Positions 1 through 9,298 of a stretch of DNA of 64,000 nucleotides are shown here, one piece after another. The stretch comes from Salegentibacter echinorum (GTDB lineage: Bacteria; Bacteroidota; Bacteroidia; Flavobacteriales; Flavobacteriaceae). Under the pieces are notes generated by a model. The model made no database searches and was not told where the DNA came from. It saw only the letters and a list, made by a program, of their open reading frames with translations. Location of the stretch: the NCBI RefSeq assembly GCF_900129445.1, contig NZ_FQVT01000015.1, positions 1-64,000 of the forward strand, read 5' to 3'. Both the position numbers and the translations under genes were made by a program. Position 1 is the stretch's first letter; each line of letters starts with the position of its first letter.

Positions 1-4
1 CATC

Positions 5-67
5 AGAGAAGGGGTTTTTGTGGTGCACCTCAAAGGTAAACTTTGAGGAACAAAAATTCCCTTCTCT
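5..67. other. Long imperfect hairpin, possible terminator
   Basis: Nested inverted repeat. Bases 5-13 pair with 59-67 (9 bp), 15-21 pair with 50-56 (7 bp), and an inner 8-bp stem (28-35 with 41-48) closes a 5-base loop, leaving a one-sided 6-base bulge at 22-27. A short T-run follows on the plus strand, so it could end a plus-strand transcript entering from outside the window. It lies about 140 bases past the stop of the minus-strand peptidase gene. It could also be a small palindromic repeat element. Confidence 0.4.
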
Positions 68-206
68 TTTTCAATCGTTTAGGACGCTATTGGTTGAAGA
101 ATAATATATATTAAAGATTACAATTATTAGCTAGTTACAATTTAGTCTTTTCTCTTTTTTCTTGCAGCAAAGCGATCTTGGTTCTTTACCGGACACTAGT
201 GATAAT

Positions 207-2723
207 TTACATCTCATCTCCAAAGAAAATCGCATTCATCAATAACTTATTGGTGCCAAACCAAAATGCCCTAAAGTTGGTGTTATCTACAAACAAAATA
301 ACATTTCCTTTACCCAGGCTACTGTGCTTAAAAGGTACGGTTTCAGCAATATCCTCTAATCTGGGTTTGCTAACATAGCCACTTAATAAAGGCTTTTTGG
401 TGTATTGAATAGGATTATTGTAACTCTGTTTATCGGCTTCTATAAAGATTGTTGTGTTTCTAAAAACCGGTAGTTTATCTTTAGTATAGCCAAAGTTTAC
501 AGGATGCGAAAGATCTAGTTTGGTTTCGAAAATAGTTCCGCCAATGCCCTGGGCTCCCCTAAAATCCCTTTTTTCTTCAAAACTGATATTCTTAGCCACC
601 AGGCTATCTTTTTTGACCTCCAAATCCATAAAATCTTTCTGCTTAAAAAAACGGGCTGCATTTCTATATCCAATTAAGGTTCCTCCATTGCTCACCCATT
701 TTTTCAACTTTTTTATATCTTTTTCTTTTAAAGCGTTGCCCCAGGAGTTTGGCAAGATAATATCTGTATATCTACTTAAATTAGATCGCGAGAAATTTCG
801 AGTATCCAGTTTTGTGATTTTCATATCGTATCGCTGGTCAAACAAATGCCAAACTTCACCCGCATCATAAGATGTAATACCTTCCCCAACAAGCAATGCA
901 ACTTTTGCAGGCTCTAAAGCTCTAAATTGATTACTTCCTAAATTAATGCCACTGGTGAGTCCTGTGTTGATGGCGTCTATTTGTACGTTTGATTTTTGGG
1001 CTACTTCCTGAAGAAATTCGTGCATTTCTTCGGAATTTAAAAGTTGATTTTGAACCGGGATCAAGATTGTTCCATAATCATAGGAGCGCTCGTTTAAGGA
1101 AAATTGCTGCATGCCTACTTTGGCGCGCAAGCCTTTTTCCAGGATCATGTTTAGGGTTTTTGGCGCATAGTAGTCTTCCCACGGAAGCAAATAGGCGTAA
1201 TCGCTCTTTTTGGTAGCTTCAATAGTCGGTTTTTTGAGTTCTTGAATTTCTTCGCCAAGCTCCCTTGTTTTAATATCTTCTGAAAAATCCAGGTTAAAGG
1301 CCAATGGAAGGGTCCAGGCAGAAACATCGTAAAACAAACTATCCTGAAACTCGGTTCTACGTTCAAACATGGCTTTTACCAGCCGGTGTTGCCGCTGATC
1401 TTTAGGAACCGCATAGGCGGTGTTCTTAAAAAAGCTTTTACCGTTACTCTTTACATCTTCCTTTAATTTATAAAGTTTTATTTTATGTTTCTTCAGGATT
1501 TTTGCCAACTCATAAGCAGTGGATGCATCCTTTTCACTACCAAAAACATAGGCTCCTTTTTCAGCTGAATTTCTAGCATTTTTATAGAATTCCCGCTGAT
1601 AATTTAGAATTTTTTCTCGCATATTTTTAGCTGCTTCCAGAGTAGAAAGGGCTGCCGTAAATTGGTTGCGAATGGTATAAGGAAAAGTAAGTATGCCGTT
1701 ATCGGTTTCCTGGGCGTGACCGCGTGAGCTGGCTTGCTCGAATAGAATTCCAATTCCGCCATTAATATCGGGGAAAGTAGAGCCTTTTCCGTAGTAAAAA
1801 TCATCAAAACTTTCTTCAGTATAATATAGAGAACCAAGTTCATCGAAAGCAGAAGCGTGATAATTGCCAATTTCTTTGGTAAGATCCTGATTAAGTTGCG
1901 GGGTGAGGGGATGCGTTCTGGAAGGAATACCCGGTTGGAAGAAAAAACTGGCATTCGATCCCATTTCGTGATGATCTGTAAGGATATTGGGGTGCCATTT
2001 ATGAAAAGTACCAATCCTGGCCTGCGATTCTGGTAGTTGTACCGGCAACCAATCGCGGTTCATATCAAACCAATAATGATTGGTTCTGCCGCCAGGCCAA
2101 ACTTCGTCGTATTCCCGGTCTTGAGGATCTGCGTTAATGTGTTCACTTTTATTGCTGTTTGCCCAATAAGCAAAGCGTTGCAGACCGTCTGGGTTAAATG
2201 AAGGATCAAATAAAATTATTGTATTTTCTAATAAATCTTCAATTTCTGCACCTTCTGCTGCAGCTAGATAATAGGCTGCAAGAAGCGCAGCATTAGAGCC
2301 ACTGGGTTCGTTCCCGTGAATAGAGAACCCCTGGTTTACCACAATGGGCATTTTTGAAGTATTTAGCGAAGAAGCGTTTTCCTGGGTTAAAGCCAAATGG
2401 TTTTTACGAATTTCTTCCAGGTTTTCATGGTTTTCTTCTGAAGTAATCGTTAACAGCACCAATGGCCTACCTTCGTAAGTCTTGCCACGGTTTTCCAGGC
2501 TAATGCGCGGGGAGGCGTTGGCGAGTTTACGCATATAGCTTAAAAGTAGGTCGTGGGTCACGTGCCATTCCCCGGGAATATAACCAATAACCTCCTGGGG
2601 TTTGGGGATTTCGGGATTGTAATTAACGTCTTGAGGAAGGTAATAAGCTAAACTTAAATCCTCTTCTTGCGCAGCAGCATTAAAGCAGAGACAAAAAACT
2701 AAAAAACGTAGAATATTCTTCAT
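207..2723 (-). CDS. Secreted zinc carboxypeptidase, peptidase M14 family
   Basis: Predicted secreted or periplasmic metallo-carboxypeptidase of 838 residues. The N-terminus is a signal peptide (hydrophobic residues 5-18, cut near AAAQ). The M14 zinc site is visible: HGNE at 136-139 gives the His and Glu ligands, DHHEM near 250-254 supplies the third His, and a Glu at about 329 in ILFEQAS fits the catalytic base. NPDG (177-180) and DMNRDW (220-225) are conserved substrate-pocket segments of the family. The last ~250 residues look like a glutamine-amidotransferase-like fold (VALLVGEGI, then LPNSWG and GGTLIGYRN), a common tail in large bacteroidete M14 proteins. The gene stands alone; a terminator lies between it and the upstream DUF3276 gene, so it probably has its own promoter. 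Substrate unknown. Confidence 0.9.
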   Translation of the reverse strand: MKNILRFLVFCLCFNAAAQEEDLSLAYYLPQDVNYNPEIPKPQEVIGYIPGEWHVTHDLLLSYMRKLANASPRISLENRGKTYEGRPLVLLTITSEENHENLEEIRKNHLALTQENASSLNTSKMPIVVNQGFSIHGNEPSGSNAALLAAYYLAAAEGAEIEDLLENTIILFDPSFNPDGLQRFAYWANSNKSEHINADPQDREYDEVWPGGRTNHYWFDMNRDWLPVQLPESQARIGTFHKWHPNILTDHHEMGSNASFFFQPGIPSRTHPLTPQLNQDLTKEIGNYHASAFDELGSLYYTEESFDDFYYGKGSTFPDINGGIGILFEQASSRGHAQETDNGILTFPYTIRNQFTAALSTLEAAKNMREKILNYQREFYKNARNSAEKGAYVFGSEKDASTAYELAKILKKHKIKLYKLKEDVKSNGKSFFKNTAYAVPKDQRQHRLVKAMFERRTEFQDSLFYDVSAWTLPLAFNLDFSEDIKTRELGEEIQELKKPTIEATKKSDYAYLLPWEDYYAPKTLNMILEKGLRAKVGMQQFSLNERSYDYGTILIPVQNQLLNSEEMHEFLQEVAQKSNVQIDAINTGLTSGINLGSNQFRALEPAKVALLVGEGITSYDAGEVWHLFDQRYDMKITKLDTRNFSRSNLSRYTDIILPNSWGNALKEKDIKKLKKWVSNGGTLIGYRNAARFFKQKDFMDLEVKKDSLVAKNISFEEKRDFRGAQGIGGTIFETKLDLSHPVNFGYTKDKLPVFRNTTIFIEADKQSYNNPIQYTKKPLLSGYVSKPRLEDIAETVPFKHSSLGKGNVILFVDNTNFRAFWFGTNKLLMNAIFFGDEM

Positions 2724-2816
2724 AATTAGTGGTTTTTAAAACTTAAACGTTGAAAATACTAAGTAATAAGTTGAAAGTTATAGTAACGTGTGAACTTCCC
2801 CTGCTTTTTATAAACT

Positions 2817-2850
2817 ACAAAAAAACCGTCCGGAAAAATTCGGGACGGTT
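2817..2850 (-). terminator. Rho-independent terminator after the DUF3276 gene
   Basis: An 8-bp stem (AACCGTCC with GGACGGTT, 2824-2850) is followed on the minus strand by seven T residues. It lies about 105 bases downstream of the DUF3276 stop and separates that gene from the M14 peptidase gene. Confidence 0.75.
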
Positions 2851-2956
2851 GTCTTATAAAATGAATACTAAAAAGCGAGTCTAAGAAAAATCAAATTTTT
2901 AAAATATAGATTTTAGATTTGTGAGTTTACATCACCTCACTTTTTGGTTGTGTTTT

Positions 2957-3337
2957 TTAAATATCGTCAAAACTTACATCAGTAAATTTTTCAGCAGAAG
3001 CTTCTTTAACCGAACTGGTTTCTGAAGTTTCATATTCTTTTTTAAAGTCTTTTCTATGGCGTTCGCTAATTACTTCCTCTCCTTTTTCTTCGAGAATAAA
3101 ATCTGTCATTTCCTGTAAAATCTCGTTAAAGCCTATAAAATCTTCCTTATAAAGATAGATTTTGTGCTTTTTGTAGAAAAAAGAACCATCATCGTTAGTA
3201 AACTTTTTACTTTCTGTGATTGTTAGATAATAATCGTTGGCTCTGGTCGCCCTCACATCAAAAAAGTAAGTTCTTCTTCCGGCTCTTAGCACTTTAGAGA
3301 ATATTTCTTCTTTCTCCATCATTCCCTTTTCACTCAT
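2957..3337 (-). CDS. DUF3276 family protein, PurA-like nucleic-acid binder
   Basis: Small 126-residue cytosolic protein of the DUF3276 family, which is almost confined to Bacteroidetes and related to the PUR-alpha fold. The core (about residues 10-95) has the alternating beta-rich pattern RAGRRTYFFDVRATRANDYY followed by SKK and FYKKHKIYLYKEDF. The C-terminal ~30 residues are acidic and low in complexity. Homologues in Borrelia (BpuR) bind single-stranded DNA and RNA, so a nucleic-acid-binding role is likely, but no target is visible here. Internal ATGs 5 and 6 codons in are possible alternative starts. It is followed by its own terminator. Confidence 0.85.
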   Translation of the reverse strand: MSEKGMMEKEEIFSKVLRAGRRTYFFDVRATRANDYYLTITESKKFTNDDGSFFYKKHKIYLYKEDFIGFNEILQEMTDFILEEKGEEVISERHRKDFKKEYETSETSSVKEASAEKFTDVSFDDI

Positions 3338-3412
3338 AAAATAAATTCTTTAAATAGTTTGTGTTAGTACTGCTCAAAAATCTAAAAATTTTTAACATCT
3401 AGCAAAAAATTT

Positions 3413-5170
3413 TCACATTTCTTTTTCATTTAATTGTTCAGTATAAAGTTCTTTATAATAGCCTGTTTGGTTTATTAATTGGGAATGAGAACCTTGCTGC
3501 ACAATTTCCCCATTTTCAAGAATAATAATTTTATCGGCATTTTTTATAGAAGAAATTCTGTGGCTCACAATTACAGTAGTCTTATTTCTGGAAATCTTAA
3601 AGAGATTATGTAATATTTCTTCCTCGGTTTCGGTATCTACTGCAGAGAGACAATCATCAAACAATAAGATCTTTGGATTGTGTATAATGGCTCGTGCGAT
3701 AGACACCCGTTGCTTTTGTCCTCCCGAAAGCGTGATGCCACGTTCTCCCAGCACGGTATCGTAGCCTTTACTAAAACCTTTAATATTTTTATGCACAGAA
3801 GCATTTTTTGCAGCTTCATAAATTTCTTCGTCTGTAGCGCTGGCTTTCCCAAATTTAATATTGCTCTTTATAGAATCACTAAATAAGAAAGCGTCTTGTG
3901 GCACATATCCAATATTATTCCTAAGGCTATCTAAGTTGAGCTGTTCTATATTTTTATCATCAATCAAAATCTCACCTTTTTCCACATCATATAATCTGCC
4001 AATAAGTTCCAGGATAGTAGATTTACCGGCGCCAGTTTTACCGATAATCGCCAGAGTTTCACCACTTTTTACTTCAAAAGAAATGTTTTTTAAAGCCGTA
4101 ATATTTGTATCATCATAGGTAAAGCTCACATTTTTAAAAGCGATTTTACCCCTTATTTCATCTGGTGTTTCTTTTTTATTGGTAATTTCTGGATTTTCCT
4201 GAAGAAACTCATTTATACGCTCCTGGGAGGCATCTGCCTGTTGCACTAAAGAAGTTACCCAGCCAATAGAAGCAATGGGCCAGGTGAGCATATTTACATA
4301 AAGAAGAAATTCTACAATTACCCCAATATTTGCTATTTCCCCGTTTATATATTTATTTCCACCAATATAAATAACCAGGACATTGCTTATCCCAATGATT
4401 AACACCATTAAAGGGTAAAAGAACGCCTGCACTTTTACCAGGTCTATGTTTTTATCGCGGCTGCCGTTGGAAAGATCTACAAAACTACTGTTTATTCCTT
4501 TTTCCATCCCATAAGATTTAATTACGGCAATTCCACTAAAGCTTTCCTGGGTAAAGGTATTTAGCTTAGATAGGTATTGTTGCACCACAGTACTTCTTTT
4601 ATGAATGGCTACACTAATTTTATAAATAGAGAAGGCCAAAAGCGGTAGGGGGGCAACGGTATAAAGTGTAAGCTCTGGTGCGGCCTGCACCATAAAAATA
4701 AGCACTACCACGCTAGACGTAAAGGTGGTTACCGTGTACATAATTGCCGGCCCCAGGTATAAACGCACCTTGGTTACATCTTCGCTAATGCGGTTCATGA
4801 GATCCCCTGTTCGGTTCTTTTTATAAAAATTAAGGGAAAGTTCCTGGTAATGTTTGTAGATTTCATTTTTTAAATCGTATTCTATATTCCTGGAAACCAC
4901 GATAAAGGTTTGGCGCATTAAAAAAGTTAGGAAAGCGGCGATTAAAGTGGCACCTATAATTAGACCAATATTTATGGCAAGCTCAGTTCTTAAAACTTCC
5001 AGGCTTTCAATTTTGCCATTTATATATTGTTCAATGGCATCTGTAGAATCGCCAATAAGTGGAATGTAATACAATGCAAAAATCCTGGCTGCGATAGTTA
5101 TCACAAGGCCAATAAGTAATTTCCACTTATATTTTAAAAAGTATTTATTGAGGTGTTTTAGATGCTTCAT
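3413..5170 (-). CDS. ABC exporter, fused transmembrane and ATP-binding domains
   Basis: Half-size type IV ABC exporter of 585 residues (MsbA/LmrA/BmrA-like). An N-terminal six-helix membrane domain spans about residues 15-315. The nucleotide-binding domain carries Walker A GKTGAGKST near 377, the Q-loop, the signature LSGGQKQR near 482, Walker B ILLFDDCLS and the H-loop IVSHR. The length is normal and all catalytic motifs are intact. Such proteins act as homodimers, or as heterodimers when two are adjacent; only one is present, so a homodimer is likely. Substrate (lipid, drug or peptide) cannot be told from the sequence. It is transcribed divergently from the leucine-dehydrogenase-like gene across about 135 bases. 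Confidence 0.92.
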   Translation of the reverse strand: MKHLKHLNKYFLKYKWKLLIGLVITIAARIFALYYIPLIGDSTDAIEQYINGKIESLEVLRTELAINIGLIIGATLIAAFLTFLMRQTFIVVSRNIEYDLKNEIYKHYQELSLNFYKKNRTGDLMNRISEDVTKVRLYLGPAIMYTVTTFTSSVVVLIFMVQAAPELTLYTVAPLPLLAFSIYKISVAIHKRSTVVQQYLSKLNTFTQESFSGIAVIKSYGMEKGINSSFVDLSNGSRDKNIDLVKVQAFFYPLMVLIIGISNVLVIYIGGNKYINGEIANIGVIVEFLLYVNMLTWPIASIGWVTSLVQQADASQERINEFLQENPEITNKKETPDEIRGKIAFKNVSFTYDDTNITALKNISFEVKSGETLAIIGKTGAGKSTILELIGRLYDVEKGEILIDDKNIEQLNLDSLRNNIGYVPQDAFLFSDSIKSNIKFGKASATDEEIYEAAKNASVHKNIKGFSKGYDTVLGERGITLSGGQKQRVSIARAIIHNPKILLFDDCLSAVDTETEEEILHNLFKISRNKTTVIVSHRISSIKNADKIIILENGEIVQQGSHSQLINQTGYYKELYTEQLNEKEM

Positions 5171-5305
5171 CTATTTTTTAAAGACAGTTTTTTTGAGGAT
5201 ATGTTATTTTAACACGTTTCAGAATCCTCTTTGTTAAAATATTCGTTAATTTTGTATCGTGTTTTTCAGAAAAATGAAAACGCTAATTTTAAAAAGTAAC
5301 AAAAT

Positions 5306-6409
5306 ATGCAAGTTGATGTTTTAAATGCAGATGAACTTAAAAAATCTGCACCGGTATTTGGGCAAATTTCTTTTGATGATCACGAACAAATCGTTTTTTG
5401 CAACGACAAAGATACAGGTTTAAAGGCAATTATTGGTATTCACAACACGGTTTTAGGACCAGCTTTAGGTGGAACCAGGATGTGGGATTATGCCAGTGAA
5501 TGGGAGGCTTTAAACGACGTACTTCGTCTATCTCGTGGGATGACTTACAAAAGTGCCATTACAGGATTAAACCTTGGTGGAGGAAAAGCCGTGATTATTG
5601 GAGATGCAAAAACTCAAAAAACACCAGAGCTTATGAGGAGGTTTGGTCGCTTTGTAGATTCCCTTAGCGGTAAATATATTACTGCCGAAGACGTAGGAAT
5701 GGAAACCGCCGATATGGATACTGTATATGAAGTTACAAAACATGTAAGTGGTATTTCTGAAGAAAAAGGTGGCTCGGGAAATCCTTCCCCAATTACCGCT
5801 TATGGAGTGTTTATGGGGCTAAAAGCTGCTGCAAAACATAAATTTGGAACCGATAATTTAGAAGGAAAAACAGTATTGGTACAAGGGATTGGTCACGTTG
5901 GGGAAACTCTTGTAAAACACCTAACTGAAAATGGCGCCAAAGTTTATATAAGTGATATTAACCAGGAACGCCTAGAGGAGGTTAAGAAAAAATATGATGC
6001 CAATATCTTTGAAGGTAAAGATGTTTATGATGCCGAAGTAGATATTTATGCACCTTGCGCCCTTGGTGCAACTATTAATGACGATACGGTAAAACGTATA
6101 AAAGCGAAGGTTATCGCCGGGGCTGCAAATAACCAATTGGCAGATGAAGCCACACACGGAAAGATCCTTAAAGAAAGAGGTATTGTTTACGCTCCCGATT
6201 TTCTAATTAATGCCGGCGGAATTATAAATGTTTATGCTGAATTAGAGAAATATGATAAAAAGGAGATCATAAGAAAGACCGAAAATATTTACAATACAAC
6301 CTTAGAGATTTTAGCCAAAGCAGATAAAGAGGAGATGACCTCGCATTATGCAGCCTTGAAAATCGCGCAACAAAGAATTGACGACAGAAAAAATCGTGAT
6401 TTGAAGTAG
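5306..6409 (+). CDS. Leucine/Glu/Phe/Val dehydrogenase family amino-acid dehydrogenase
   Basis: NAD-dependent branched-chain amino-acid dehydrogenase (367 residues), which reversibly deaminates leucine, valine or isoleucine to the 2-oxo acid and ammonia. The N-terminal domain has the glycine-rich substrate segment GTRMWDY and the catalytic-lysine segment LNLGGGKAVI. The C-terminal Rossmann domain has the dinucleotide motif VLVQGIGHVGE. GGIINVYAE near the C-terminus is typical of leucine dehydrogenase rather than glutamate dehydrogenase. A Bacteroidetes-type -7 box TAATTTTG lies at 5247-5254. The gene is monocistronic or reads into nusB after a 58-base gap. Leucine is the most likely substrate, by similarity only. 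Confidence 0.88.
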   Translation: MQVDVLNADELKKSAPVFGQISFDDHEQIVFCNDKDTGLKAIIGIHNTVLGPALGGTRMWDYASEWEALNDVLRLSRGMTYKSAITGLNLGGGKAVIIGDAKTQKTPELMRRFGRFVDSLSGKYITAEDVGMETADMDTVYEVTKHVSGISEEKGGSGNPSPITAYGVFMGLKAAAKHKFGTDNLEGKTVLVQGIGHVGETLVKHLTENGAKVYISDINQERLEEVKKKYDANIFEGKDVYDAEVDIYAPCALGATINDDTVKRIKAKVIAGAANNQLADEATHGKILKERGIVYAPDFLINAGGIINVYAELEKYDKKEIIRKTENIYNTTLEILAKADKEEMTSHYAALKIAQQRIDDRKNRDLK

Positions 6410-6491
6410 TCAATTTCAAAAGTTTGGTATTTTTGCAGGGCGAAAGAATCTTCTTTCGCCTTTTCTAATGCTAAAAAGTTCTTTAAAACTA

Positions 6492-7436
6492 ATGTTGACA
6501 AGAAGACATATTCGGGTTAAAGTTATGCAATCCCTTTACGCCTTTAACCAAAGCCAAAATAATAATTTAGGTGCCGAAGAACGGTTCCTGTTAAAAAGTA
6601 TGGAAGAGATGTACGATCTTTTCCTGTTGCAATTAAGCCTAATTGCAGAAATAAAAACAAAGGCCGAAACCTTTTTAGAAAGGTCACAACATAAGCACCT
6701 CGCGACAACCGAGGATAAAGATCCCAATAAAAAATTTGTTGAAAATCCTGTTTTTAGTATTCTGGAAAACAATGAAAGTTTACAGGATGCTTTGGAGAGC
6801 CGCAAGATTACTCATTGGAAAAGAGACGATGAATACGCGCAAATCATTTGGGACGATTTAAGACAAAGCGAGCTGTATCAAAACTACATGGCTTCGCGGG
6901 AATCTAATTTTAAAGAGGACAAAGCCTTTATTATTAGTGTTTTTAAAGAAATAATAGCACCCAATGATAAGTTATACGATTACCTGGAAGACAGCAAACT
7001 TACCTGGATAGATGATTTGCCCCTGGTGAATACAGCAGTGCTTAAGTTTCTTCAGAAGTTAAAACCAGGCTCGGCCGAAACACTTAAACTGGGGAAATTA
7101 TATAAGAGTGAAGATGATAAAGACTTTGCTAAAGAGTTATTCAGAAAAACTTACATAAACGACGAGATGCTTGCTGAAGAAATGTTAGGCAAAACTCCAA
7201 ATTGGGATAGGGACCGTATAGCAGAGATCGATATGATCCTTATTAAAATGGCTATTTGTGAGTTTTTAAAATTTAGTTCTATCCCGGTAAAAGTTACCAT
7301 TAATGAATACCTGGAATTAGCGAAAGAGTACAGTACGCCAAAAAGCAGCATTTTTATCAATGGAGTGCTGGATAAACTTTCTAAGGAGTATAAAGAGGAG
7401 AAGAAATTAAATAAAGTAGGGCGTGGCCTTATGTAG
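6492..7436 (+). CDS. nusB: Transcription antitermination factor NusB
   Basis: NusB, the RNA-binding partner of NusE/S10 in the antitermination complex on rRNA operons. The protein is 314 residues, about twice the E. coli length. An N-terminal helical extension (about 1-180) precedes the recognisable all-helical NusB domain (WIDDLPLVNTAVLKF to the end, including IDMILIKMAICEFL and FINGVLDKL). This long form is usual in Bacteroidetes. I prefer the start MLTRRHIRVKVMQ at 6492 over the ATG 24 bases upstream, because TRRHIRVKVMQSLYA is the conserved family N-terminus. A box TATTTTTG at 6428-6435 could be the -7 element. It is followed closely by the DUF1573 gene and yajC, probably co-transcribed. 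Confidence 0.9.
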   Translation: MLTRRHIRVKVMQSLYAFNQSQNNNLGAEERFLLKSMEEMYDLFLLQLSLIAEIKTKAETFLERSQHKHLATTEDKDPNKKFVENPVFSILENNESLQDALESRKITHWKRDDEYAQIIWDDLRQSELYQNYMASRESNFKEDKAFIISVFKEIIAPNDKLYDYLEDSKLTWIDDLPLVNTAVLKFLQKLKPGSAETLKLGKLYKSEDDKDFAKELFRKTYINDEMLAEEMLGKTPNWDRDRIAEIDMILIKMAICEFLKFSSIPVKVTINEYLELAKEYSTPKSSIFINGVLDKLSKEYKEEKKLNKVGRGLM

Positions 7437-7482
7437 TGAATATTTTTTCTTATTTTTAAAGATTAAATTATAAATTTATTAT

Positions 7483-7950
7483 ATGATGAAAAATGGAATT
7501 TTAATGTTAGCCGCAGTGGGGGCGCTGCTATTTACTTCCTGTAAAGACAACAACAATAACGCCTCAGAGAAAGTGAAAGCCGAAAATGTAGAAAGCGCTG
7601 CAGAGCGTGATGCAAAGGCTACCGTTTATCCAACTATGGAATTTGAAAAATCTGAGCATGATTTTGGTTCTATTCCTAAAGGTAAAAATGTGGAGCATAC
7701 TTTTACTTTCAAAAATACAGGCCAGGCGCCATTAGTGATTACAAATGCTAAAAGTACTTGTGGTTGTACCGTGCCTTCTTATACCAAAGAACCTATCCAA
7801 CCTGGAGAATCTGGGGAAATGTTGGTGAAGTTTAACGGTTCTGGAAAAGGTAAGGTAACAAAAACAGTTACTGTAACTGCCAATACCGAAAATGGATCTG
7901 AGCGTCTTAGGATTAAAGCTTTTGTTGAAACTGAAGAAAATGCCAGTTAG
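7483..7950 (+). CDS. DUF1573 domain lipoprotein
   Basis: Exported lipoprotein of 155 residues. A type II signal peptide ends in the lipobox LLFTSC (lipidated Cys about residue 20), followed by a low-complexity linker. The single DUF1573 domain starts at FEKSEHDFGSIPKG and contains the hallmark STCGCTVPSY and the Ig-like strand KTVTVTANTENG. The family is abundant in Bacteroidetes and has no firmly assigned function; the fold resembles the ASH/MSP immunoglobulin-like domains. It sits between nusB and yajC, three bases before yajC, an order common in Flavobacteriaceae, which suggests co-expression with the secretion machinery. Confidence 0.88.
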   Translation: MMKNGILMLAAVGALLFTSCKDNNNNASEKVKAENVESAAERDAKATVYPTMEFEKSEHDFGSIPKGKNVEHTFTFKNTGQAPLVITNAKSTCGCTVPSYTKEPIQPGESGEMLVKFNGSGKGKVTKTVTVTANTENGSERLRIKAFVETEENAS

Positions 7951-7953
7951 TAA

Positions 7954-8280
7954 ATGGAACAATTAACTAATTTTGCCCCAATAATATTAATGTTTGTGGT
8001 TGTATATTTTTTTATGATACGTCCACAAATGAAAAAAGCTAAACAAGAACGTAATTTTGCTGCCGAATTAGAGCGTGGTAACCGGGTGGTGACCAAGAGT
8101 GGTATGCATGGCAAAATTGTTGATTTTAGCGAAAAAAACAATGCAGTAATTATTGAAACCGGAGCAGGAAAAATAACTTTCGACCGTTCTTCTATCTCTA
8201 TGGAAATGAGTAAAAAACTCAATGAACCGGCAAAGTCTGAAAAAGATAATAAGACCAAAGCCGTTAAAGGGAAAAAATAA
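7954..8280 (+). CDS. yajC: Preprotein translocase subunit YajC
   Basis: YajC, the small single-pass inner-membrane accessory subunit of the Sec-DF-YajC complex. It has 108 residues with one transmembrane helix near the N-terminus (PIILMFVVVYFFMIRPQ), then the conserved basic and soluble segment KKAKQERNFAAELERGNRVV and GMHGKIVDF. The C-terminal tail is rich in lysine. The start lies three bases after the DUF1573 stop, and a strong terminator follows, so this is the last gene of the nusB-DUF1573-yajC transcript. Confidence 0.93.
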   Translation: MEQLTNFAPIILMFVVVYFFMIRPQMKKAKQERNFAAELERGNRVVTKSGMHGKIVDFSEKNNAVIIETGAGKITFDRSSISMEMSKKLNEPAKSEKDNKTKAVKGKK

Positions 8281-8306
8281 ATTTCTGCTTTATAATACCT
8301 AAAGAA

Positions 8307-8336
8307 AAGCCTTTCAATTAACGAAAGGCTTTTTTA
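8307..8336 (+). terminator. Rho-independent terminator after yajC
   Basis: A 9-bp stem AAGCCTTTC / GAAAGGCTT around a 7-base loop is followed by a run of T residues, 27 bases past the yajC stop. Confidence 0.85.
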
Positions 8337-8571
8337 TTTCCTGATTTTAAAGCTATAAAAAAGATAAAAACACGCTGTTAATAATTGTAACCTGTCACAA
8401 TTTCTCTTCTTCTTGTAAGCTTCCACTATTGGTAAAGTTTATTTAAAATAGTATTAAAGTATGTGAAATAGCCAGTGCGCGCGGCAATAGCTGACTATCT
8501 TTGAATTTAATTAATCAAAAAAATAACTAGGTAGTGGTCTTAAAAGGACGACTCCATTAAAATTGTGAATT

Positions 8572-9207
8572 ATGAAAAAACTATTATTTTTTAGTACAGT
8601 TTTATTTCTTGGATTTACCGGAATATCTAATGCGCAAATTCAGGAAGGAAATTTAATGTTGGGAAGTGATATTGGGAGCGGAATTGTAAATACCGGTAGC
8701 AATGGTCTCTTCGGATTTAATTTTGGACTTAACGATGGTGCAGGCTTTAATGTAGGTATCAGTCCAAAAATAGGTTATTTTGTAAGTGATAACTTTTTAC
8801 TTGGTGGTGTGGTAAATTTAGGATTTACAAAATCTCCAGAGAATAATGGAGTTTCAACAAAAACTACAACTTATGGAGTACAGGCACTTTCAAGATATTA
8901 TTTAAGCCCGGGAGAACGTGGTGTGGATAACTTATTGAAACACGGTCGCTTTTTTATGGAAGCCAATGCGGGTATTGCCGGAGTTAATATTAAGGATGGA
9001 CCAACTACAAATGGTTTCGCATTTGGCGTAGGTCCCGGTTATTCTTATTTTTTAACCGAAAGTGTTGCTTTAGAAGCTTCAGCTAAGTACAACGGCTTAG
9101 TAGGTGGTGGTAACACGACCTACCAACATTCTTTAGGTTTAAATTTTGGGGTACAAATATTTTTACCTGCGTCTAAAACAGACAACATGAGAGATGAGAA
9201 TATGTAG
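8572..9207 (+). CDS. Outer-membrane beta-barrel protein
   Basis: Predicted outer-membrane protein of 211 residues, with a signal peptide (MKKLLFFSTVLFLGFTGISNAQ) and then alternating strands ending in aromatic residues: NLMLGSDIGSG, FGFNFGLNDGAGFNVG, PKIGYFVSDNFLLGG, QALSRYY, FGVGPGYSYFL and LGLNFGVQIFL. These fit an eight-stranded barrel of the OmpA-N/OmpX-like porin group. No enzymatic motif is seen. The last ~12 residues after the final strand are polar. It has its own upstream region with a TATCTTTG box about 75 bases before the start and a strong terminator after it. The specific role is unknown. Confidence 0.8.
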   Translation: MKKLLFFSTVLFLGFTGISNAQIQEGNLMLGSDIGSGIVNTGSNGLFGFNFGLNDGAGFNVGISPKIGYFVSDNFLLGGVVNLGFTKSPENNGVSTKTTTYGVQALSRYYLSPGERGVDNLLKHGRFFMEANAGIAGVNIKDGPTTNGFAFGVGPGYSYFLTESVALEASAKYNGLVGGGNTTYQHSLGLNFGVQIFLPASKTDNMRDENM

Positions 9208-9225
9208 AAATACAATTTGAATTCT

Positions 9226-9260
9226 AATAAGAAACCCGCTCTAAAAGCGGGTTTCTTATT
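9226..9260. terminator. Bidirectional terminator between an OMP gene and pepT
   Basis: A perfect 15-bp stem (9226-9240 with 9246-9260) around a 5-base loop, with A-rich and T-rich flanks, lies between convergent genes and can serve both strands. Confidence 0.88.
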
Positions 9261-9298
9261 TTATAAATCCTGGATTAGCTATTTAAATGTTAGATGAA

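Noticed and set aside
7954-8280. Riboswitch or small RNA around yajC
   Set aside because: Only a plain terminator follows; no conserved RNA motif is seen.
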